This document shows, one piece after another, positions 22,247 through 32,099 of a stretch of DNA of 64,000 nt; positions within the stretch are counted from its first letter, which is position 1; each line of letters starts with the position of its first letter. The notes beneath the pieces are model-generated. The model ran no database searches, was not told the DNA's origin, and was given only the letters and a program-made list of their open reading frames with translations. The translations under genes and the position numbers were made by a program. This stretch comes from Oxytricha trifallax (lineage: Eukaryota > Ciliophora > Spirotrichea > Sporadotrichida > Oxytrichidae): assembly GCA_000711775.1 (NCBI GenBank), contig ARYC01017179.1:1-64000 (forward strand). Direction: 5' to 3'.

Positions 22247-24088
22247 ATGTCTTAAAATCCAAATTAGTAACAATAATAGTACTTTCATCACACTCATTAG
22301 ATTTCTCAAGGAGGTTCAAATAAATAATAGTAATACCTAGGAGTTAACTAACAGCATTTATTAAATTCAGCTTATTAACAGAAAAGATTATCTGTAAAAG
22401 CTCATGGCTTGTTCAATCCATCACGTAAGTCTTCATATTTATCATATTTATTAAGATTTTTATTCTAATTCGAGAAATCTATTCTTACATCTTATTAGTT
22501 TCTATAAAATTTGCAATATTTAAATCTCTCTCTTATATATAGCCCCTAAAAGTTCAACTAAAAGTCCAAGAAACGATAGTAGAATGGTAAGATCTACTCT
22601 AAATACTGAGAAAAGCAAACAAGATTTAACTGCCGCAATGCTAAAACAGCACCAGCAACAGATAATTTTCAATTAAAATGGAGTGATAATTCATAATAAC
22701 TATGGCTAGTAGAATGAATCCAGACTTTAATCAAATCCTAATATGAGCTTTCAATCTGTATAGGATTTGGAGAATTATTGTATGGAGCTTGAAATTGACA
22801 GAGAAAATCAAAGCAGAAAAATCTCTGAATTAGAATAATGGATCACTTGTTTGTCCTAGAGTACTTTAGTAGCTGCTGGAAATTAAAAAGAAGCTACCAG
22901 TCTCCAAGAATAAATCAATTATGTAAGCCTGCTTTTTCAAACTTAATTCTATGATTTAGTGCCTGAAGAGACTTGATACTACTTTTAAGGAAAACTTTTC
23001 TCTTAAAAAGGAATTAGCTTACGAAAAAAAGCGTTTCTTAGATTTGCTTTAAGCATTTAACACTCTCTAAGTTTAAGCAAAATAATAAGAAAACGATAAG
23101 AAAGACCTAACTGAGAAAGAATAATTAATCAGGGAAAGGAATCAACTCTAAAATACACTTTAAAATTTGACAGCAGAAGTGGAATTTTTAAGCAATAAAA
23201 ATGAGATGTTCTTGAGAGAACTTAAAACCAAGGATTTTTACAGTACCTACAAAGACTGCGTGGAAGAACTTACTAGACTTAGAGAAGCGCATACAATTTT
23301 AATTGGAATGATATAGAATCATCATTTGGATATTGGTCTTCGCAAGGATTAATCAGATGGTAATGATACAAAAAAGATTTTAAATAGATTAGCTTAAATT
23401 AAATTAAATTAATTTAATTTCAATAATTTTTATTTGTTGTGTGAAAGGTAATATATTTATACTATATGAACTTTTTTATTTTAAATTTTTCATACAAAGG
23501 TTTAGAATTAGAAGGCTACCAGTAATAAAGACTAAGATTAAACCTAACAATCTTCAGGAAAATAAACTATCTACAAAAATAACAAAGCTTAGAGTTTAAA
23601 CAGACACGCTTTCACCCCAAAACCTTTTTCATCAAAGATTCACAATAATAATGTCAGTTAAGGTATGTCAAATACTATTACTACTTAAAACAGAAGGAAT
23701 AGCAGGTTTATGATTAATCTCAATGATTAACAATTGCTCAATGATCCAATATTTTTATTTGACAGTTTATAATTAATTATATTTTGACTTATGCCCCTAG
23801 TGTATTATAAATACTCAATTATTTTAATAAAATATGAATCCAAATGCAGTAGTAGAAAGTAGAGATAGAGCTAGTAGCATACAATCTTTTATTACTTGTG
23901 GAACAATTGGCGGTAATCAAAATAGCGGTACAGGAAACAATACTTAAAAGCCAACTCCAAAGAAAAGTCGCCAAGAACTTGAGGATATAAAGATTTTCCA
24001 AGAGGCGATTCTTAAAAATGAGTATTTGTAAATACTCAGAGACCCACTATTTTTACAGAGAGAGGACATCAATTTTCTTAAAAAATGA
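22247..24088 (+). CDS. Coiled-coil protein, unknown family
   Basis: ATG 22247 opens a Q-rich leader. GT-AG introns lie at 22425-22542 and 22923-22959 (37 bp). Long helical runs follow: SVQDLENYCMELEIDRE, FKENFSLKKELAYEKKRF, LIRERNQLQNTLQNLTAEVE and YKDCVEELTRLREAHTIL. A third gap near 23447-23500 probably includes an intron (its end reads CATACAAAG), but the join is unsettled. A 46 bp IES at 23776-23821 joins the last segment, ending LRDPLFLQREDINFLKK and TGA 24086-24088. A structural or centrosomal/ciliary role would fit the coiled coils but cannot be shown. Confidence 0.65.
23776..23821. other. IES, 46 bp, pointer AATTA
   Basis: AATTA occurs at 23771-23775 and 23817-23821. Removal links the DPIFLFDSLQ frame to the MNPNAVVESRDR frame. 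The repeat is AT-only, so chance is possible. Confidence 0.55.
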
Positions 24089-24424
24089 CCTAATAAATTT
24101 TTGAAATTATAAATACTTAGCAAATTTAATCCTATAATCGATGAATGAATTGAAAGATACAAGATATCTTAATTTTATAAGGGTTAATATAATAAAAATA
24201 TATATTAGAAATTTTGGAGATAAATTAGAATTCTTGACTATACCATACTTCTAAATTTAAAAATTTGATATGAAAATAAGTAAGATAATATTTAAAGTGT
24301 GTTTCTAAACAGGTTATCTCAAACTCTTAGCATTCTATATTTAACTGCTTATTTAAATAAATTTGCAACGTCATCACTAATTATGCCGTCATTTTAGCGA
24401 ATTAGTGATATATGCATTTTGCCC
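24089..24424. other. Intergenic region between convergent genes
   Basis: AT-rich, with no coding frame recognised. Confidence 0.5.
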
Positions 24425-25520
24425 TCATTCCTTCTTGAGTGGAGGGAAAATCATTTTCTTTATTTGTTCTAGAGTAACGAACATCACGATGTTCCAGGTA
24501 CCGATTCTCATAAAGTTAGCAGTGAATTTAAATAATATTAAAAAGATTTGTTATGGGGCTAAATAACCCATATTTTATTGGAATAACAAACTAAACTATT
24601 TGTGTCAATCAAATTTATCGCATATTTTCTAATATTTCAGTGAAACCATTGTAGAATGCCATAGGTCCTTCATTTCTAATTGTCTGGCTAACGCAATCTA
24701 TAACACCTTTGTATGGAACAGCAGCGCTCATCATTCTTGTCTTAACGACATCGAATGGTGATCCAAAGCAAGTAGCAGTGAAACCAGCCATAAAACCGCA
24801 AAGAATATGCAGTGACATGTTATCTGGTAGCTTGGTGTATTGGAGGAACATTTGCTTGTATTAATCATAGGATGCAATTTCAGCTGCATTAATTACTGAA
24901 TTTCTCAAGATGTTTGGAATGATTCCAACCCAAAGACCTGGGATACCATCAGCCTTTACGATCTAACTGTAGCAATCAATGCAACCCTTATATTTAATTT
25001 GGCTTGGATCAACGGCTCTTGCTTATGCTTGCATCTTTACCTTAACAACATCAGTTGGGTTAGCAATTGATATACCAATCAAAAATCATGATAGAAAATC
25101 TAGTTATAATGAGTTGAAATAGAATTGAATGGCACCTGTACATAAACCTGCTAAAATCTTAGTTCTAAGAGATGGGTTTTCACCTGGCTTAAGTTCTCCA
25201 GCAATTGCATTTCTCACTGGCACATACAATCCGATTCTGAGACCTGCAAATAAGATTTGTCTTTATAGGCCTGCAGTTAATCCATTATACAGAGCTCTTG
25301 GACCTTCCTCAGCTGAGATGGTTTTCATGGTTCCCATAAATCCTTGATACTTTGGTTTCACATTTGGGTCTGCACTCTTGCCTTGAATCTGTAGTCTAAC
25401 CTTTGCTGTGTCAATGGGAATAGTGGCGATCTCAGCTACACACCCTGCGGTCGAGGCGGCCAAAAGATTCTTCATAAAGAATTTGAAAGCTGATTCTCCT
25501 TCTGCTCTTTGTGCTTGCAT
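24425..25520 (-). CDS. Mitochondrial carrier protein, UCP/oxoglutarate-carrier type
   Basis: Mitochondrial carriers (SLC25) exchange metabolites or protons across the inner membrane through three repeats of two helices. From ATG 25520, all three Px(D/E)xx(K/R) signatures are visible: IPIDTAKVRLQ, NPTDVVKVKMQAQ and SPFDVVKTRMM. The paired motifs EEGPRALYNGL, ADGIPGLWVGI and NEGPMAFYNGF follow each repeat. The C-terminus reads RIGTWNIVMFVTLEQIKK, typical of uncoupling-protein-like carriers, ending at TGA 24425-24427. Two IESs and no intron. The transported substrate cannot be read from the sequence. Confidence 0.92.
24527..24644. other. IES in carrier gene, 118 bp, pointer CAGTGAA
   Basis: CAGTGAA occurs at 24520-24526 and 24638-24644. 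Removal replaces a premature stop and joins AFYNGFT to ANFMRIGTWN. Confidence 0.92.
25080..25130. other. IES in carrier gene, 51 bp, pointer AAT
   Basis: AAT occurs at 25077-25079 and 25128-25130. The insert contains an in-frame TGA. Removal joins GLCTGAI to GISIANPTDVV, exactly as in UCP-like carriers. Confidence 0.85.
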
Positions 25521-25934
25521 CTTTCTTTTACTTCTTTAATTTGTGTTAATTATAATTATGATTAAAATAAAGATAGGTGAGACGTCATTAATTATGTGGT
25601 AATATCATTGGTAATTTATAAATGATGACGATTTAACTTTTACTTATTATAGCACCAATAAAAATGAAATTTTATTTTTCTTTAAATCATTGAAAATAAA
25701 AGATTGAGCATTTTAGTGGAATTATTTTTCTTAAAATTACATTAAAATATATTAATAATATTTTGCTTAAAATTACGTTCTTAAATATTCACAGATTAAT
25801 TTATAAGTTTTTCAAATTAATTTTTTAGCTTTTCACTATATACAAATGAAATGAATTAGTGGTAGTATTTTATCGTATCGTCTTAAATAATTATGTCGAA
25901 ATTTTTTATACATTTTTGTTGAAATTATACTGTC

Positions 25935-26420
25935 TCAATCGAAGGAGAAGTAGTCTTGGACTAGAACTCTCTCAGAAGTTATGTTTGTAAATTCTTACAC
26001 TCTGGTTATTAAAAATTAGCTAGATTCCATAATCTATCCTTCTTGAAGGATGAAATTTTCAACTTTTGGTGATTAAATTTGCTTCTAAATAAATGATATG
26101 TTAACTAAAAATTTATTTTGAGATTAAATTGAAATATTGGTAGGTGCCATTTTTAATTATAAACATAAAACCTTATTTTTAATTTTTAGCTTGAAAGGGC
26201 TCTTATATTAAGAAGGTATACTATCATCTTTTGAATAAGTATAAGGATTGGTGCTAACGAACAGAGTAGATTAGAAAGTATTCTTTTTCTACTATGAGAA
26301 GATGTCACTCATACGAGCTGTTGGGGACATGTTCTTCAAGCTGTTCTCTAATCTTCTTGCGAGCCAAGGGTCTTTAGAGTTTAAGGCTAATCTGTATTGA
26401 CCAGTCGTTGAGGGATTCAT
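25935..26420 (-). CDS. Small protein, unknown family
   Basis: The frame is open from ATG 26420 to TGA 25935-25937, about 161 codons. The N-terminal part (GQYRLALNSKDPWLARRLEN, NMSPTARMSDIFSQQKKN) and the C-terminal part (VENFILQEGQIMESSQFLIT, TSERVLVQDYFSFD) look coding. The middle, roughly 26050-26200, is AT-driven, and an in-frame IES or intron may be hidden there. No family was recognised. Confidence 0.55.
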
Positions 26421-26596
26421 GTTGAATCATCAAAATTAAATTTGAAATATTCTAGAATTAAATAATTTAATTAATAAGAAATGATGTATAAGATGCAGAT
26501 GATGGTTAAAACATATTTCCACTCAATAAATTTGTAAGTTCTAAAATATATTCTTACTTAAATTTTTAAATTAGACCATCATTTATATAATACTCT

Positions 26597-28070
26597 TCAA
26601 AATATTAAAGGCATCATAAAATAAGTGATTAATACATTTTTTAAAAAGAAAATTAAAAAATTTTATTTTTTCTTTTAAGGTGATACTAATAATTGAATGG
26701 CTAATAAATTTTATTTTATTAAATTAAAGATTCTCCATTATTTGTTCATAAATGTAGTCAAATCATGAGTGCTGTTTCTATTGGTATTAGAACCTTTTCT
26801 ATTGGTAAAAAAGCTATTAGGCAACTCAAGTGGTTCATATCTTTCAGATAAGTAATCATTGCTTGCAATGTCAATAATTGAAGCTCTCTCTTCTTCATCA
26901 TACTAGAGGCAAGAGACTATAGTCTGTAAGCATTGAACTGAGGGCTTCTATTAAAGCTCAAGAATATATTGGCCCTAATTCAAATTCTTGCCCAGTTACT
27001 CAAGATTTTTACCATTAAAGGGGTGATTGCCTGTTAGGAGCTCAAAAAATACCACTCCTAAGGACCAGATATCTGCCTTATAAGTGTATCTGATATCTTC
27101 AACAAGCTGAGGAGCCATATATAGGGGAGTTCCGCACATAGTATCTGAACGCTCATATATATAAATTTTCATTAAAAATAAACCAAGAACTGCGAATATT
27201 GCTTTGCTGAAATAGTAAATTCATTTTTAGAGTGAAGAAACTTGGAGAATCCGAAGTCAGCAATCTTTATCTTGAAGTCAATCTTTCTCAAGTCCATCAT
27301 CTTTAATAATTGAGTTTTAGTATTAGAGTCCATAGATATCAGATCCATCTCACTATACTCCTACTCTCCAATTCTAAGCTTCTCTTTCATTTCAAAGTGT
27401 AGTAAAATGTTTGCAAGCTTAAGGTCTCTATGAACTAAATCATAACTAAAAAGGTCTTTAAGTCCACTCACTAATTATTTAAGTATCAATCGGGATTCTT
27501 CTTCAGTCAAGTGACCTCTAGCATTTTTAAGCATTTGTAAGTCTCCTCCATTACAAAGTTCTGTGAAGATGTAGTAGCGTGAGTGAGTCTTGTATGATTA
27601 GCTCATGAAAATGACATTTTCACTTCTTAATTCTGAAAGATTTTCTACCTCGTTTTAGACTTACTTTTGAGCTGTATAAACTATATCTGGAAATAGGAAA
27701 TAATCAATTTTAATAATACAGAATTATAGCACTCAACTTCTCTCTTTCAATGATCTTACATGCAAGTGGTCTCTCAGTTAAAATTTTACCTTCTTCAGTC
27801 TTAGAGTATTCATAGGCCAAGTAAACTTTACCGTAGTGGCCACTTCCCAGTAGTTTGTTTAGTAAGATAAGGTGGTTTCCTATTTTCTTGCAATTTTGCT
27901 ATATAATTTGTAAAACTTATACATCATTTTATTTAATTCGATTACTAACTCCCCAAAACTCCTGTGAAAAATTTAATAAAAACTTTTAATACATTATTAA
28001 AAATATATTGCTAAGAACTTTCTTTGCTTTGTGAGTTTTATTGCACAGGTTGCTGCTGTTGCTCTTTCAT
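26597..28070 (-). CDS. Serine/threonine protein kinase, ULK/Atg1-like
   Basis: ATG 28070 opens a Q-rich leader. The catalytic domain shows the glycine loop LLGSGHYGKVYLAYE, the ATP-binding lysine in PLACKII, the catalytic loop HRDLKLANILL, the metal-binding IADFGFSKF, the activation-segment CGTPLYMAPQ (Q where most kinases have E), and ADIWSLGVVFFELLTGNHPF. An insert of about 25 residues sits before DFG. The frame stays open past the kinase fold to TGA 26597-26599, so the true C-terminus near 26750 or beyond is uncertain. Several inserts (for example near 27160-27230 and 27680-27730) break it and were not all resolved. Autophagy-type ULK assignment is by overall resemblance only. Confidence 0.83.
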
Positions 28071-28957
28071 TGTGTAATATGTGTTAAATTAATTATTTGA
28101 TTTAAGGTATTTATTATTGAATATATTTTGATTAAATTAGGCATAATTAATTATTAAAATACTCGCGATAAAACACGCTGTATAATTAACGCATTAAAAT
28201 GTTTATTACTACCAAATTTATAATAATTTACAAAAAAAATTTAATGAGGATATATTTTCATTTTTATCATAAAAATTTATGGCAATATTTTTAGCCCAAA
28301 TTATTCGATAAATTAAGTCACTCATATCTTTCAAGATTTTCTAATTGTCTTGTCCTTCTATTAGATTTCTTGTGTTAAAGTGGACTAAAATACTCATCCT
28401 CTGTTACCAATTTATTGAGTTATGAATTATCAACCTTCTTTTGAATCATTTATTTATATATAAAAAAGTAGCAAAAAATACATTAGCTATATTCATGTTT
28501 TATGATATGAGTGAATTATTATATAATGAGAAGTTCATTTTTATAATTAATAAATCAGGTTGCTGGAATCAGAAATTTGAGTTTTACTGATATAAGAACG
28601 CTTTTGATACTATGCTCCCCTACTTTTATGCTCCTCAAATTATACTTCAGATCTGAAATAGGTATTAATTATGTCAGGTTCGTATAAATTTTCAAGAGAT
28701 CCTTAAGTAAGTAATTCATAAATAAATCAAATACATTAAAATAAAATCTAATTCTTTTTTGTGATTATTATTTAATGAGCAATCACATATATTATAAGAA
28801 AATTTAAATTCAGTTGTCTGGAATCTTTTAAGTCTGTAGTCATTTTCTACATAAAGTGAAGATTCCTCTGATTGTTAAAATAGCAGATTCTATATCTGAT
28901 CTAAAGTATATTCATTAACAAAAATTGAAATTTGGTATTATAATATACTTATAATTC
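28071..28957. other. Intergenic AT-rich DNA
   Basis: No supported coding region was seen between the two kinase genes on this side of inverted-repeat element 3. Confidence 0.5.
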
Positions 28958-28965
28958 TTGAAATT

Positions 28966-29528
28966 GGGGGGAGGAAGTTTCCTGCCCCCAGACACTTTCC
29001 TGCCCCCAACATTAAATTTTATGTTTTTTGCAATAAATTTAATAGAAACAAATAAATTTCAATTTAAATAACCATAACTATGTACTATACAACATTTAAT
29101 ATTATATAATTTTCAAGGTACATAATTATTATCTATCAAATTAGAAATGCCCTTACTACAAAGCGCATAGGGATTCAGAAAGTCATGTTATTCCGAGAGT
29201 ACTTTGAAAGATTTGATGTTAATTCATATAAACGGTTGATAACCTCCCGTAAATTAATTCAATGGCTAAAAACTAACTAACTTATCAAATTATATATTAC
29301 TGACAAGGCTAAAATAAGTGTTTTTTTTTTAATTAATGTAATTTTCATTAAATTTTAATTGATTATCAAGGTAGAAATGATATTTGAAGCTAAATTAAAA
29401 AAATTCTATATCATAATTGATGATAAAGAATCTTTGAAAATTATAAAAATTACATAATTTTTTAATTGGGGCAGGAAACTTCCCCCCTTGGGTGCATATA
29501 AAATTTTGGGGCAGGAAACTTCCCCCCC
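28966..29528. mobile_element. Terminal-inverted-repeat element 3, about 560 bp
   Basis: The ends are inverted repeats built on GGGGCAGGAAACTTCC, each end holding two tandem copies. The direct repeat TTGAAATT flanks the element at 28958-28965 and 29529-29536, a convincing 8 bp target-site duplication. Unlike elements 1 and 2, the interior is not palindromic. No transposase frame was found. A non-autonomous MITE is most likely. Confidence 0.82.
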
Positions 29529-29536
29529 TTGAAATT

Positions 29537-29806
29537 AATAATATAGTCACTACTTTGAATGGGCCATTCATACAGAACATTGATAATATAATTCCTTATA
29601 ATAATTTCTATATTGTAAATTTTAAACTAAATAAATATAAATCTTCTTATAGAATAAAAATAAGATCATTCCGTTTTATAAATTATAATTTCTTTTAAAG
29701 AAAACAATTTTTAATTTTTATGAGTTAACTTGAATATACTAATATTATTCGTCTGTGCTAAGTTCAATGTCATTCCTTACTTTTAATATCTCATTTGAAA
29801 TTTAAA
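29537..29806. other. Intergenic AT-rich DNA
   Basis: This stretch lies between inverted-repeat element 3 and the 3' end of the second kinase. No feature was recognised. Confidence 0.45.
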
Positions 29807-31629
29807 TCATAAAATATTTGCTTGAATAATTAAGCTATTATATCTTTTTATTAGATTAAAAGAAATTAAAATCTCACTTTCTTCCACATTTTAATTTGAG
29901 AAAAATATATCTTAAAAGTTCTCTCTCATTCCAAAAAGTTGTGAAGTTGACTATTCTTAAAATATTTGATGATTAATTAGGTCGTCAGCTGATGCTCTAA
30001 ATTTCTCATTTCTTTATAGACACAAAGAAATGAAGTGAATGGCTTCAGGGGAGATGTGGAAGAAACTTCTATACTCATACATACCCTTTCTCATTAAATT
30101 TTAAAGAAATATGCTATTGTTCTAAATTTAGAGTAATTCAAGGGGAAATATTTTTTAAAAAAAATTAATGGAAATTTAAAGAACAAATAATTATATAAAA
30201 CTATATTATTTTAATTCATTTGATCTTTAAAAAGGTCAGACTTAGTTTCATAAAAAGGTGAGAAACCAGTGATCATTTCATAGAATAATATGCCTAGTGA
30301 CCATATATCAATTTTCTAGCTATAGTGAGAATCTTGATTAAGTAATAAATTAGGATCCATGTATTTTGGAGTTCCACAAACCGTCTTTTTCATGCATAAA
30401 AATAACATGAAAATTATTTCTCTATTGGTAAAATTTAGTGAGTATATTAAATATAGTTTTTCCTATTGTTTTGTTCAGGTAGAATAATTCTAGCGAATCC
30501 AAAATCAGAAATTTTCACTGCGAAATTATCTTTCGAAAAATCAAATTTCAATAGAAATTGTTGTTTTTCTTCTCTACTGAAATTTATTAGATCAGGCTAG
30601 TCAGGAAATTCAAGCAATACATTTGCAAGTTTTAGATCTCTGTGAGCTATAGAAGAGTTATGCATGTCGTTCAAACCTATTACAATTTATTTTATGATAG
30701 CTTTAATTACAATATTTAAGATTGAATATATTTCAATAAAATTATATAAGAGATTTGTCTTATGATTCGATTTTAATAATTCTCAAATTAAATCTACTAT
30801 ATACTTATCAAAAATATATTAATAAAAGCTTTGGCTTAATTCTCAGGAAGTTATTTCCGCACAGTCATTAATAATTACAAATCTCCCCCGTTACAAAGCT
30901 CACTTATTAGATAGTATCTCTATTTACCCTTGTAAGCTTTGTACATTTACATGGTGTGTTTAGATTTTACTAACTGTAATAATTCAATTTCTTGCACGAA
31001 TTTTTCTTTCAAATAATTATTTTAATTATTTGGACAAACGTAAGAGAATAAATCAGTAATTTCAAAAAAATTGAACAAAATGAAGTTTCATATTTAATTT
31101 AAATTCTTTCAGGTAATTGTATACTTTGCGTTGATGCTCGATAGTTTAAGGAGGAGGGCAATTTTATAAGAATGGTGATTTTATATTTTATTGCTCATTA
31201 GGAACTTAACCTTACTCATTATTTTTTATTATTTCATTTTTAAGCTGATTTTATTCATCATCTGGATTCTTGAGGTCTATAATTTTACATGCATACCGCT
31301 TTCCATTTTGCTAGCTGGTCTTAAATGCAGGATATACTTTAGATTTAAAATTATATAAAAATATTTCCTTGATCTTTTAATTAAATATTTTTCTTCGATG
31401 TGAACTAATAATGATGAAATTAATATTAATAGGCTTAATGAATTAATGACATCATCATAAAAATAACTTCAATTAAATTGAAAAAATATAATAATTAAAA
31501 TACTTAGCCATACTTCCCCGTGCCTAAGAACTTCTAAAAATCAATGGTAAACTCCCCTATAGTTCGATATTTCTTTTCAGCATTAATTGCTTTTTTCAAT
31601 AGTAACTATTCTTTCTCAGATTTTTCCAT
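29807..31629 (-). CDS. Serine/threonine protein kinase, second ULK-like copy
   Basis: ATG 31629 gives MEKSEKEQLLLKKAINAEKK, then the glycine loop KFLGTGKYGQVF, RYACKIIDL with the ATP-binding lysine, AHRDLKLANVLLEF, KISDFGFARI, CGTPKYMDPNLLLNQ (D instead of the usual E of APE), KIDIWSLGILFYEMITGFSP, and a C-terminal lobe helix with LCLQRNEKFRASADDLINH. TGA is at 29807-29809. Several AT-rich inserts (near 30400-30470, 30690-30880, 31000-31220 and 31350-31510) break the frame and are taken as IESs, with joins not individually fixed. It shares segment layout with the kinase at 26.6-28.1 kb, suggesting an old tandem duplication. Confidence 0.82.
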
Positions 31630-32090
31630 GTTTATCAATATTGTATTCGTGTATTTTAGAATGCTTTAACAAATTAAAAATACATAATTACATCAAATTA
31701 GTTTATATTTTGTATTAATAAATCTAAAAATATCAATATATTATTTAAGATGTTTAAATAGATATTATATGCTAAAAAGAAATCTTGATATTTTATGATT
31801 TTTAGTAAGAAATTTTAATAAGATTTAGAAAATATGGCACTTTTTAAATATAATAGTATATACAATTATAGTTTGCAGATTTTATGAGAAGTTTTTATAA
31901 ATAATATTTTTTCAAATCCATTATCTCCTATTATAATAATTAAAGTTTTATCTTCATATCTTCAGCTTCAAAAGTGAATTAGTAAACTCTAATTAATATT
32001 TTGATCAAATTCAGTTAAGAATTATGAAAAATATGATTGTAGTAATTCTATTTAAAAAAATATATAAATGCGAGTATTTTGTTCACCATA
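31630..32090. other. Intergenic AT-rich DNA between divergent genes
   Basis: No coding segment was recognised, although the N-terminal codons of the scrambled UNC93-like gene may begin here. Confidence 0.45.
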
Positions 32091-32099
32091 AAAATATAC

